24,636 nucleotides of DNA from JOPF133 sp035505095. Its GTDB lineage: Bacteria; Acidobacteriota; Terriglobia; Bryobacterales; Bryobacteraceae. Of this stretch, positions 7,540-15,188 are shown piece by piece. Each line of letters begins with the position of its first letter. Position 1 is the stretch's first letter. The stretch covers positions 1 through 24,636 of the forward strand of contig DATJRE010000553.1 of assembly GCA_035505095.1 (NCBI GenBank), read 5' to 3'. The translations under genes and the position numbers were made by a program. The notes under the pieces are model-generated. The model saw only the letters and a program-made list of their open reading frames with translations. It was not told the DNA's origin and searched no databases.

Positions 7540-8301
7540 CTAATCGTACACTGCGTGGAGCACCTTCTTCAGATCTTCCCAGGCCTCGCGCTTGGCCGCC
7601 TGGTTGTAGGCCCGCAGCAGGTAAGACGGGTGGTAAGTCACCATCACCGGAATATCCCGCCACTGGAACCACTTACCCCGCATCTTAGTAACTCCCTCTT
7701 TGTGCCCGGTAAGTGCGCGCGCGGCCGTGCCTCCCAGTGCCACGATCGCCTTGGGGTGGATGGTGTTCAACTGGCGGTAGAGAAACTGGCCGCACATCTC
7801 CATCTCGTCCGCTTCCGGCGTGCGGTTGCCCGGCGGGCGGCACTTCACCACATTGCAGATGTACACATCGGCGCGTTTCAGGTCGATGCCTTCCTTCCGC
7901 GCGGTCCCCTCGATCATCTGGGTCAGCAACTGGCCGGCCCGCCCCACGAAAGGAATGCCCTTCTCGTCTTCGTCCTGGCCAGGCCCTTCGCCCACGAACA
8001 CCAGTTGCGCCTGCTCATTACCCACGCCGAAGACGATGTTCGTCCGCGCTTCGCACAGCCGGCAGCGGTGGCAATCGCCGATGTCCTCGCGGATCTGCGC
8101 CAGCGTCTCGCCCGGAGGGGCCAGCGGCGGCAACTCGGCAGGTGCCGCCGCCGCGGGCGCGGCCAACCGTTCCGCCTGCTCCGCCGGCCCTGCCTCCGAA
8201 GCCGCGGCCGCAACTCCAGGCGCCGAGGGTTGCCGGTACAGCGTCTGGATGCCCAGGTCGCGGTAATACTCCAGGTACTGGCGCAGCCTCTCAGTGTCCA
8301 T
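7540..8301 (-). CDS. Family 4 uracil-DNA glycosylase (Fe-S)
   Basis: Removes uracil from DNA as the first step of base excision repair. The 253-residue protein has a variable Ala/Pro-rich leader (about 1-70) before the catalytic domain. The [4Fe-4S] ligands are predicted as C77 and C80 (DCHRCRLCE) with C154 (VVKCRPP) and C170 (MEMC). Motif A is GEGPGQDED (104-112) and motif B is HPSYLLR (224-230), both standard for family 4. The ATG lies 11 bases inside the end of coaBC, so the two are co-transcribed and probably coupled. It is the last gene of the gmk-rpoZ-coaBC-UDG block. Confidence 0.95.
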   Translation of the reverse strand: MDTERLRQYLEYYRDLGIQTLYRQPSAPGVAAAASEAGPAEQAERLAAPAAAAPAELPPLAPPGETLAQIREDIGDCHRCRLCEARTNIVFGVGNEQAQLVFVGEGPGQDEDEKGIPFVGRAGQLLTQMIEGTARKEGIDLKRADVYICNVVKCRPPGNRTPEADEMEMCGQFLYRQLNTIHPKAIVALGGTAARALTGHKEGVTKMRGKWFQWRDIPVMVTYHPSYLLRAYNQAAKREAWEDLKKVLHAVYD

Positions 8302-9490
8302 ACTCGGCGTGCAGCGCCAGCCGCAGCTTCAGCACTTCATCGAAGATGCGGTCGGCAATCTCGCGTTTGGGCGCCCGCGGCAGTGGAATCGATTCGCCCG
8401 TGCGTAACAGCAGCACCACTTCGTTCTGGTCGGATTCGAAGCCCACATCTGCGCCGCCCACCAGGTTGGCCACCAGCATGTCGCAATTCTTGGATTCCAG
8501 CTTGCGGCGCCCCTCCTGGATCAGGTTCTGCGTCTCCGCCGCAAAGCCCACCAGCAACTGGTCGCCCTTCTTGCGCCCGATCTCGGCCAGGATATCCGGC
8601 GTCGGGTCCAGTTCCAAAGATAGGCGCGCGGCGGTCTTCTTGACTTTCTGGTCGGGAACCTTACTCAGGTGGAAATCGGCCACCGCCGCCGCCTTGATCA
8701 CGATCCCGGCTTCCGCCAGCCGTTCCATCACCCGGTCGCGCATCTGGTTGGCCGTGCGCACGTGGACCGTCTCCACTCCGCGCGGCGCCGCCAGGTGCAC
8801 CGGCCCCGAAACCAGAATCACCCGCGCGCCCCGCGCCGCCGCGGCCTCCGCCAGCGCGTAACCCATCTTGCCGCTCGAGCGATTGGAAATGTAGCGCACC
8901 GGGTCCAGCGGCTCCTCGGTCGGGCCGGCCGTCACCAGCACGGTTTCGCCCTCCAGGTCCGTGCGCCGCTGCAGTTCCTGGAAAATCGCCGCGGCAATCG
9001 TCTCCGGCTCCGCCAGCCGTCCCGGTCCCGTCATTCCGCAAGCCAGGTAGCCGCTGCCCGGTTCCACAATCCGATGCCCGCGCCGCCGCAGCGTTTCTAC
9101 ATTCGCCTGCGTCGCGGGATGCTGCCACATGTTCACGTTCATCGCCGGCGCGATCACCACGGGACCGGTGAACGCCAGGTACAGCGTTGTCAGGAAGTCG
9201 CCCGCCAAGCCGTGCGCCAACTTGGCCAGCAGGTCGGCCGTGGCCGGCGCGATGGCCAGCAAATCGTGCTCCTGGGCCACCGAAATGTGCTCGATGGCCG
9301 CCTCGATGGCAAACAGGTCCGTCAGCGTCTTGCGGCCAGTCAGCGCGGCGAACGTCAGCGGGGTGACGAACTTCTGCGCCGCCGCCGTCATCACCGCCTG
9401 CACCGCATGATCCTGCTCCATGAGCAGGCGCGCCAGTTCCGCCGCCTTGTACGCGGCGATCCCGCCTCCAACGCCTAGAAGGATCCGCAT
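8291..9490 (-). CDS. coaBC: Bifunctional phosphopantothenoylcysteine decarboxylase/synthetase
   Basis: Catalyses two steps of coenzyme A synthesis: ligation of cysteine to 4'-phosphopantothenate (CoaB) and decarboxylation to phosphopantetheine (CoaC, FMN-dependent). The CoaC half comprises residues 1-175, with the active-site His in AIEHISVA (H68), the PAMN motif at 115-118 and the reactive Cys in YLACGMTGPG (C151). The CoaB half starts near 183 with VTAGPTEEPLDPVRY and ISNRSSGKMG, and includes a KKTAARLSLEL segment for CTP and substrate binding. The length of 399 is normal. It starts 45 bases after the rpoZ stop and overlaps the UDG start. Confidence 0.97.
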   Translation of the reverse strand: MRILLGVGGGIAAYKAAELARLLMEQDHAVQAVMTAAAQKFVTPLTFAALTGRKTLTDLFAIEAAIEHISVAQEHDLLAIAPATADLLAKLAHGLAGDFLTTLYLAFTGPVVIAPAMNVNMWQHPATQANVETLRRRGHRIVEPGSGYLACGMTGPGRLAEPETIAAAIFQELQRRTDLEGETVLVTAGPTEEPLDPVRYISNRSSGKMGYALAEAAAARGARVILVSGPVHLAAPRGVETVHVRTANQMRDRVMERLAEAGIVIKAAAVADFHLSKVPDQKVKKTAARLSLELDPTPDILAEIGRKKGDQLLVGFAAETQNLIQEGRRKLESKNCDMLVANLVGGADVGFESDQNEVVLLLRTGESIPLPRAPKREIADRIFDEVLKLRLALHAEYGH

Positions 9491-9535
9491 GGCCAGAAAC
9501 CAACCCTCGCGTTTCCGTTCCCACGAGCCGCCCGG

Positions 9536-9784
9536 CTAGATGCCCGGCTCGGCCGGCAGTTCCTCGGGCGCCTGCCCCGTGAGGCTGTACTTCACCAGTC
9601 CGCGCCTTACTTCTTCGGTGGCGATCACGGTAGGCTTCTTCGACGATGTCGGCAGCACCGGGCGCGCCCCGCCCTGCAACTGCCGGGCCCGCTTGGCGGC
9701 TACGATGATGAAGCGGTAAGTGCTCTGGTCCGGGTCGTCCGGGATGGTGCAGTGCGCGTTATTGCGGGGAGCTTTGTCGCCCAT
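9536..9784 (-). CDS. rpoZ: RNA polymerase omega subunit
   Basis: Small subunit that helps assemble RNA polymerase by holding beta'. The family signature is in YRFIIVAAKRARQLQ, followed by a threonine-rich stretch and EEVRRGLVKYSL. At 82 residues it is in the normal range; the divergent N-terminus (MGDKAPRNNAHCTIPDD) is of the kind I would expect in acidobacteria, though this is from memory. I choose ATG 9784; a TTG at 9793 adds three residues but lies only two bases from the AGAGG sequence that would serve it. It follows gmk closely, in the common gmk-rpoZ-coaBC order. Confidence 0.9.
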   Translation of the reverse strand: MGDKAPRNNAHCTIPDDPDQSTYRFIIVAAKRARQLQGGARPVLPTSSKKPTVIATEEVRRGLVKYSLTGQAPEELPAEPGI

Positions 9785-9799
9785 ATCTTCCAATACCTC

Positions 9800-10408
9800 T
9801 CAAACTTGAAATGTCTCCAGAATCGGCCGGATCTGGTCCTCGATGCGGGTTCGCCGCACCCGTTCGGCGCAGACAATGGCGCTCAAAACGGCATCCGATT
9901 GCGCCAGGTCGCGATTGATCAACACATAATCGTACGCTTCGTAATTACGGATTTCCTCGGCCGCATCCCGAAGCCGCCGGGCAATCACGTCGTCGCGATC
10001 CTCACTCCGCGCGCGGAGCCTCTGTTCCAGAATCTGACGTGAAGGAGCCAGGATAAAAACGGTTACCGCCTCGGGGATCTGACCTTTTAATTGTCTCGCA
10101 CCTTGCACGTCGATGTCGAGTACCAGGTCCTTGCCCTGCGCCCGCGCCGATTGCAGCACCCCCCGGTGCGTCCCGTAATAATTCCCGAACACCAGCGCCC
10201 ACTCCAGGAACTCGCCACGGTCGATCATCCGCTCGAACTCCTCCCGCGACACGAAGTGGTAATCCTTCCCATCCCGCTCCGCCCCCCGCGCTGCCCGGCT
10301 GGTATAGGAAACCGAAAACGTAATATCCGGAAACCGCCCCAGCAGGCGCGCCACCAGCGTCGACTTCCCCGATCCCGAGGGAGCCGAGATAATAAAAACG
10401 GTCGTCAT
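9800..10408 (-). CDS. gmk: Guanylate kinase
   Basis: Phosphorylates GMP to GDP with ATP. The P-loop is SAPSGSGKST (residues 8-17). GMP-binding segments include SVSYTSRAARGAERDGKDYH and EWALVFGNYYGTHRG, and DIDVQGARQLK follows, all in family order. The 202-residue length is typical. ATG 10408 is chosen because it places the P-loop correctly; the open frame extends 16 codons upstream into the palindromic repeat, whose translation is not gmk-like. No ribosome binding site is visible upstream. The repeat separates it from yicC, and its downstream arm is followed by TTTTT just before the gmk start. Confidence 0.96.
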   Translation of the reverse strand: MTTVFIISAPSGSGKSTLVARLLGRFPDITFSVSYTSRAARGAERDGKDYHFVSREEFERMIDRGEFLEWALVFGNYYGTHRGVLQSARAQGKDLVLDIDVQGARQLKGQIPEAVTVFILAPSRQILEQRLRARSEDRDDVIARRLRDAAEEIRNYEAYDYVLINRDLAQSDAVLSAIVCAERVRRTRIEDQIRPILETFQV

Positions 10409-10426
10409 AGAGGGACGAAAAACCCG

Positions 10427-10516
10427 ACGCGGAGGCGCGGAGACGCGGAGGAACACACGGAGAACGCCAAAGGAGCTTTCCTCAGCGCCTCTCTCCGCGC
10501 CTCCGCGTCTCCGCGT
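10427..10516. repeat. Octamer-built palindromic repeat, copy A
   Basis: The left arm (10427-10450) is three consecutive octamers ACGCGGAG, GCGCGGAG, ACGCGGAG; the right arm (10493-10516) is their complements, CTCCGCGC, CTCCGCGT, CTCCGCGT. The arms can form a long GC-rich stem around 42 bases. A T-run follows each arm: seven T after the right arm on the plus strand, and five T (complement of 10418-10422) on the minus strand. It fills the yicC-gmk gap and could act as a two-way terminator. Confidence 0.85.
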
Positions 10517-10532
10517 CGCTTTTTTTCTCTCC

Positions 10533-11426
10533 TCATTCCAGGTTCAGCGACTGCTCCCGAATCTTATCGATCTCCGACTTCGCCGCCAGCGCCAGCTCCG
10601 TGATCGTGAGACCAAGGTCCCCCAATCCGCCGGTCTTCGAGAGCACCGTATTGGACTCCCGGTTCATTTCCTGCAACAGGAAATCCAGCCGCTTGCCCAC
10701 CTCGCCGTCTCCGGCCAGCATCTGGTCCACTTGCGCCGCATGCGTTCGCAGCCGCACCAGCTCCTCCGCAATATCGCTGCGGTCGGCCAGCAGTGCCGCC
10801 TCCTGCGCCAGCCGCTGCGGGTCGATCTGCGCCCCGTGCAGCAGGTCCGACAGCCTGTCCCGCAGCCGCTTCTGAAAGGCTGGAATGGCGCCCTCCCGAA
10901 TCTCCTCCATGCGGCTCACCAGCGTGCCAATGCCGCGGCATCGCTGGCTCATTTCGGCTGCCGTCACCGCGCCTTCCCGCTCGCGGAACTGGTTCAGCAC
11001 CACCACCGCCTCGCGCGTGGCCTCCAGCACCGCCTGGGTCAGAGCATCGCCGGGTTCCTCTTCCGCCTCCGCGCTGAATACGCCCGGCAGGCGCAGCGCG
11101 GCATTCAAATCCGGTTGGCCGGCCAGCCCATACAGCGCCCGGGCCTCCTGGAAAGCGCGCATGTAAGTGTCTACCAACGCCCGGTTCCACGCCCCGCCGG
11201 CCCCGCTCATCGTGCGCACCGTGCCCACGTGCACCTGCACGTGCCCGCGCGCCAACCCTTCCTTAATAATGCCCCGCACTTCGTTCTCCAGCGGATCCAG
11301 CTCCGGCGGCAAATGAAAATGCAGGTCCAGCCCGCGATGGTTGACGCTCTTCAGGCTCACCACCACCTCGCCCTCCGCCACGGCCCGGCGGACGCGGGCA
11401 AACCCCGTCATGCTGCGCACGCTCAC
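10533..11426 (-). CDS. yicC: YicC/YloC-family endoribonuclease
   Basis: Conserved bacterial protein of the YicC family, whose members act as endoribonucleases in RNA turnover. The opening SVRSMTGFARV and the second-domain segment KRLDFLLQEMNRESNT, with an end of the REQSLNLE type, are diagnostic. At 297 residues it is full length. The GTG at 11426 overlaps the stop of the ABC exporter gene (GTGA); an internal ATG five codons later would cut into the conserved SMTGF start. It is the last gene before palindromic repeat copy A, which separates it from gmk. Confidence 0.95.
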   Translation of the reverse strand: MSVRSMTGFARVRRAVAEGEVVVSLKSVNHRGLDLHFHLPPELDPLENEVRGIIKEGLARGHVQVHVGTVRTMSGAGGAWNRALVDTYMRAFQEARALYGLAGQPDLNAALRLPGVFSAEAEEEPGDALTQAVLEATREAVVVLNQFREREGAVTAAEMSQRCRGIGTLVSRMEEIREGAIPAFQKRLRDRLSDLLHGAQIDPQRLAQEAALLADRSDIAEELVRLRTHAAQVDQMLAGDGEVGKRLDFLLQEMNRESNTVLSKTGGLGDLGLTITELALAAKSEIDKIREQSLNLE

Positions 11427-13264
11427 AAATCGGCTCCCTGGCTCAACGGCCGCTCCACGGTCTGGAATTGCAGCTCGTGCAGCCGCTGGTAAATTCCTCC
11501 CCGCGCCATCAGCTCTTCATGCGTGCCGGTCTCGCGCACGCGCCCCTTCTCCAGAACCACAATCTTGTCGGCCCGGCGGATGGTCGAAAGCCGGTGCGCG
11601 ATCACAATCACGGTGCGATGCTCCATCAGGTTCGCCAGCGCTCTTTGTACCAGCATTTCGCTCTCCGTGTCCAGATGGCTCGTAGCCTCGTCCAGAACCA
11701 GGATAGGCGCGTTCTTCAGCAGCGCCCTGGCGATGGCGATGCGCTGCCGCTGCCCGCCGCTCAAACGCACTCCCCGGTCGCCCAGCACCGTGTCGTATCC
11801 CTCCGGCAGCCGTTCAATGAACTCATCCGCCAGGGCGGTCTCCGCAGCCTTCCGGACCCGCTCCATGGGCGTTCCCGGGTGGCCGTACGCGATGTTGCGA
11901 GTCACCGTGTCGTTAAACAAGAAGGTGTCCTGCGCCACCATGCCGATCTGCGCGCGCAGGCTGGCCAGGTCCAGGTCCCGCACGTCGCACCCATCCACCT
12001 TCACCGCTCCGCCCGTCACATCGTAAAATCGCGGCAGCAAATGGGCAATGGTGGTCTTGCCCCCGCCCGAAGCGCCCACAATGGCTACCACCTCGCCCGC
12101 CCGCACCGTCAGGTTCAGGTTGGGAATATGGAAACCAGCCGGCGCCGAAGGATAGTGAAACGAAACTCCTTCGAAGGCGATCTCGCGCGCAAACGGCGCC
12201 AGCTTCAGCGCCCCCGGCTTCTCGGCGATCTCCTCAATGTGATCCAGGTACTCGAACACTTTGTGCGATGCCCCGAGGGCCTGCTCGAAAATGTTGTGGA
12301 TGCCCACCAGGCGCTTCACCGGCTCCAGCAGCATCACCAGCGCAAACACAAAGCTGGCGAAATCGGCGGGCTTCAGCGCGCCGGCCTTGATCTGGTTACG
12401 CGCGAAAATCAGCAGGCCGACAATCGTCACCGCCCCCACCATCTCGATCAGCGGCGACGAGAGCGCCTGCTGCATCACGTAGCGCAGGTTGATCTTGAGC
12501 AGCTTTTGCGCGGCATCCCGAAAACGCCGCGATTCATACGGCTCGGCGCCAAACGCCTTCACCACCATGTGGCCGCTCAGGGTCTCCTGCAAAATCTGGT
12601 TCAGTTCCCCCTGCCGGTCCTGCGTGCTGCGGGTCGTCCGGCGGATCCGCTGCCCGATGCGCAGCGTCGGCAGCACCACCAGCGGCAGCACCAGGAAACT
12701 CACCAGCGCCAGTTGCGGGTCCTTCCCCACTACCACCAGCAGCAGCGCCGCGGCCATGAAGATCTGCCGCAGGAAATCGGCCAGTATGTGCGAGGTGGCC
12801 AGTTGCACCTTGTCGATGTCGTTCATGATCGACGACATCAGCCGCCCGGTCGAGTGCGCCTCGAAGAATTCCGCGCCCTGCTTGAGTACTTTATCGAAGA
12901 CCGTGTTTCTTAAGTTAGTAACTGCCGAAAAGCCGACATAATTCACCAGGTAGTTGCCGAAGTAATCGCACACTCCCTTAATGAGAAAAACCGCGACGAT
13001 GGCGAAAGCCACCAGGCTCGCCATGTTATGAATGGATACCGGCACGATCTGGTTGAGGTCGATGTTGCGATGCAGCAGCGGAATCGTGTACAGGTGGATC
13101 GGCTCATCCGGCGCGTGGATATCCAGCACCTTATACAGAATCGGCCCGATCAGCAGCGGGATCATGCCGGTCGCCGCCCCCGCCGCCGCCATCAGCAGCA
13201 CCGACGCCACCAGGTGCACCGAGTAGCGCCGGGCGAAGGAGAGCAGCCGCAGCAGTTCGCTCAT
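11423..13264 (-). CDS. MsbA-like ABC exporter (fused permease/ATPase)
   Basis: Half-transporter of 613 residues with a six-helix membrane domain (about 1-330) and an ATPase domain (about 360-605). It shows Walker A GASGGGKTT (397-405), Q-loop Q446, signature LSGGQ (501-505), Walker B ILVLDE (521-526) and switch H557. The family includes MsbA, which flips the lipid A core across the inner membrane. Its position directly after a heptosyltransferase-type GT9 gene, with which it shares an ATGA overlap, supports a lipid or LPS substrate, but a multidrug exporter is possible. It is coupled to yicC downstream by a GTGA overlap. Confidence 0.93.
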   Translation of the reverse strand: MSELLRLLSFARRYSVHLVASVLLMAAAGAATGMIPLLIGPILYKVLDIHAPDEPIHLYTIPLLHRNIDLNQIVPVSIHNMASLVAFAIVAVFLIKGVCDYFGNYLVNYVGFSAVTNLRNTVFDKVLKQGAEFFEAHSTGRLMSSIMNDIDKVQLATSHILADFLRQIFMAAALLLVVVGKDPQLALVSFLVLPLVVLPTLRIGQRIRRTTRSTQDRQGELNQILQETLSGHMVVKAFGAEPYESRRFRDAAQKLLKINLRYVMQQALSSPLIEMVGAVTIVGLLIFARNQIKAGALKPADFASFVFALVMLLEPVKRLVGIHNIFEQALGASHKVFEYLDHIEEIAEKPGALKLAPFAREIAFEGVSFHYPSAPAGFHIPNLNLTVRAGEVVAIVGASGGGKTTIAHLLPRFYDVTGGAVKVDGCDVRDLDLASLRAQIGMVAQDTFLFNDTVTRNIAYGHPGTPMERVRKAAETALADEFIERLPEGYDTVLGDRGVRLSGGQRQRIAIARALLKNAPILVLDEATSHLDTESEMLVQRALANLMEHRTVIVIAHRLSTIRRADKIVVLEKGRVRETGTHEELMARGGIYQRLHELQFQTVERPLSQGADL

Positions 13265-14172
13265 GCCGCCACCCGCAGCCGCGCCAGCGCCTCAAGCACC
13301 TGGGCCGGCCGCACCTGGGCGATCCCGCCCGGCGCCGCGATCACCTCCGAAGGCGTGCGCCAAGGCGCCCAGACCTCCGCGTCGGAGGGCCCGAAAATTA
13401 CCACCACCGGCAGCCCGAAGGCCGCCGCCATGTGCGCCGGTCCCGAATCGTTGCCCACAAACAGTGCCGCGCCGGCCAGCAGATTCTTGACTTCCCCCAG
13501 CGGCGCGCCGTGCAGCCTGCGGAATTCGGCGAACGCCGAAAGATCGTCCTCCGCGCCGCCCAGAAAAACCGGCTCCATGCCGCACCGCCCGAGGTGCCGC
13601 GCCACTTCCAGGAACCCCGCCGCGGGCCAGGTCTTTTCCGCCGTAGCCGCCGCCGGATGGAGTACCGCCCAGCCGCCACCCTTTCCCGCGCCGCCGTCCG
13701 CCGTCAGCCGTGCCCGCGGAATCTCACCCACCGGCACGCCCAGGTAAAACATCGCGCTAGCCAGATGTTCCGCCGTGTGCACCTTGCGTGCCACGCCCAG
13801 AATCTCCTGTGCTCGCGGAATCCGAATGTTATACGCGGCGCCGTGGCGGAAATGGGCGAAGCCCGCCCGATACCTCGCGCCCGAAAGAGCCGTCATCCAC
13901 GCACTGCGGGTTCCGCCGTGCAGGTTCAGGCAAAGCCGTGGCCGGAACCGCCGCAGCGCGCCCAATTGCGGTCCCAGAATCTGTTCCACATCCGGGTTGC
14001 CTTCGAAGACCGCGCGGAAGCGTTCCTCCACCACCACCGCCACGCGCAGATCGGGCCGCGCGCGTTTGAGGACTTGCAGCGCGGGAGTAGTGAGAACGCA
14101 ATCGCCTAAAGACCGCAGCCGCACAAGGGCGACCCGGCTCTCCCGCGGCAAACCTTCCAGAACGGTTTCCAC
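13261..14172 (-). CDS. Glycosyltransferase family 9 (heptosyltransferase-like)
   Basis: Predicted to add a sugar, likely a heptose, to the LPS core at the inner membrane. N-terminal VALVRLRSLGDCVLTTPAL and C-terminal FVGNDSGPAHMAAAFG are the two hallmark GT9 regions; the latter contributes to ADP-heptose binding in the family. The 303-residue length is slightly short but complete. It starts with GTG six bases after the Trm112-like stop, with AGAGGG as a possible ribosome binding site, and overlaps the ABC exporter start by four bases. The exact acceptor is unknown. Confidence 0.92.
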   Translation of the reverse strand: METVLEGLPRESRVALVRLRSLGDCVLTTPALQVLKRARPDLRVAVVVEERFRAVFEGNPDVEQILGPQLGALRRFRPRLCLNLHGGTRSAWMTALSGARYRAGFAHFRHGAAYNIRIPRAQEILGVARKVHTAEHLASAMFYLGVPVGEIPRARLTADGGAGKGGGWAVLHPAAATAEKTWPAAGFLEVARHLGRCGMEPVFLGGAEDDLSAFAEFRRLHGAPLGEVKNLLAGAALFVGNDSGPAHMAAAFGLPVVVIFGPSDAEVWAPWRTPSEVIAAPGGIAQVRPAQVLEALARLRVAA

Positions 14173-14178
14173 AGCCCT

Positions 14179-14349
14179 CTAATCTTCGATCTTCGCCTCA
14201 TCCACCAGCATCACTGGGATGCTGTCCCGCACCGGATAAACCCGGTGGCACTCGATGCACCGCAACCCGCTCTGGTCAGCCTTCAGCTCAAGCGTCGCCT
14301 TACACACCGGGCACACCAGGATTTCCAGCAATTCTTTGCTGATAGCCAT
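14179..14349 (-). CDS. Trm112-like / YcaR-family zinc-ribbon protein
   Basis: A 56-residue protein with two CxxC pairs (C13/C16 in VCPVCK and C31/C34 in RCIECH), expected to bind zinc. Trm112-family proteins activate methyltransferases in eukaryotes and archaea; the bacterial role is less clear. The start is fixed by GGAGG six bases before ATG 14349; a longer open frame upstream is Arg-rich and unconvincing. The neighbourhood with an msbA-like gene recalls the E. coli arrangement in which ycaR lies near msbA, lpxK and kdsB, so a link to LPS assembly is likely but inferred. Confidence 0.9.
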   Translation of the reverse strand: MAISKELLEILVCPVCKATLELKADQSGLRCIECHRVYPVRDSIPVMLVDEAKIED

Positions 14350-14419
14350 AGCGAACCTCCAGTTTAGCAGGGCCGCCCGCCCCTCGGGCTCGTGTTTAGC
14401 CGCGCGTTTTCCCGCCCCT

Positions 14420-15085
14420 TTACGCCGCCGCCTGCATCTCCTGCCGGGCCTTCGCCACCACCGCCAGGTATTGCCGCGCGCGCTCCTCAATCGCTTCGTA
14501 GCGGCCCTGCTTGATGGCCTGCGCATCCACCAGCTCTCCGCCCACTGCCACCGCGCAGGCGCCGGCTTTGAGGAACTCGCCGGCCGTCTCCAGGTTGACG
14601 CCGCCGGTCGGGATCATCTGGATCTGCGGAAACGGTCCCTTGAGCGCCTTGATATACTTTGCGCCGCCCACATTGCCGCAGGGGAAGATCTTCACCACGT
14701 CCGCGCCGGCTTCCCACGCCGCCAGCACTTCGGTGGGAGTAAGCGCGCCGGGGCAGATCACCTTCGAGTACCGCTTGCACATTTCGATGGTGGCGGGCCG
14801 CAGGCTCGGGGTCACAAAAAACTCCGCGCCCGCCAGCATGCAGATGCGCGCCGTCTCCGGGTCGAGCACCGTGCCCGCGCCCAGTACCAGCTTTCCTCCA
14901 AACTGGTCGGCCACTTTTTCCAGGGCCCGCACGGCCCCCGGAACGGTCATGGTAATTTCGGCCGCGCGCACGCCGCCATGATAAAGCGCTTCCACCGCGC
15001 GAACGGCCGCCTCGGTTGAGGAGGTGCGCACCACCGGGACCAGGCCAATCCCGGTGATGAAGTCCAGGATCTCTTTTGAGTTCAT
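14420..15085 (-). CDS. eda: KDPG/KHG-type aldolase
   Basis: Class I aldolase of the Entner-Doudoroff type, splitting 2-keto-3-deoxy-6-phosphogluconate (or a related sugar acid) into pyruvate and a second product. The Schiff-base lysine is K132 in ADVVKIFPC, with E43 in AAEITMTVPG, the GAGTV loop (69-73) and IPTGGV (158-163) for phosphate binding. The length of 221 fits. I chose ATG 15085 (MNSKEILDFI), since the upstream extension of the open frame is low-complexity and overlaps the divergent aminotransferase start. Dehydrogalactonate- or hydroxyglutarate-aldolase activity cannot be excluded. No sugar-acid dehydratase or kinase is next to it. Confidence 0.88.
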   Translation of the reverse strand: MNSKEILDFITGIGLVPVVRTSSTEAAVRAVEALYHGGVRAAEITMTVPGAVRALEKVADQFGGKLVLGAGTVLDPETARICMLAGAEFFVTPSLRPATIEMCKRYSKVICPGALTPTEVLAAWEAGADVVKIFPCGNVGGAKYIKALKGPFPQIQMIPTGGVNLETAGEFLKAGACAVAVGGELVDAQAIKQGRYEAIEERARQYLAVVAKARQEMQAAA

Positions 15086-15171
15086 CAGCTTTACCGTATC
15101 ACGCGGCGCCTGCCCCGGCGCCAGGCCGCGGCTTGCGCCATTAGCATTGCCCCTCGCCACCCGCCGACCGC

Positions 15172-15177
15172 TACAAT
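15172..15177 (+). promoter_or_regulatory. Putative -10 box of the aminotransferase gene
   Basis: TACAAT, preceded by GC, lies 11 bases before the ATG at 15189, so the leader would be about 4-6 bases. It resembles the TACAAT before the methyltransferase gene. It lies in the 103-bp gap shared with the divergent aldolase gene. Confidence 0.45.
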
Positions 15178-15188
15178 CGGGAACGGAC

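Noticed and set aside
7405..8643. 412-codon plus-strand frame over UDG and coaBC
   Set aside because: Shadow of two well-identified minus-strand genes.
14361..14369. TGcTAAACT as an extended -10 for the Trm112-like gene
   Set aside because: It would start transcription downstream of the GGAGG site that the gene evidently uses.
14350..14526. Arg-rich N-terminal extension of the Trm112-like protein
   Set aside because: GGAGG six bases before ATG 14349 and family length fix the start there.
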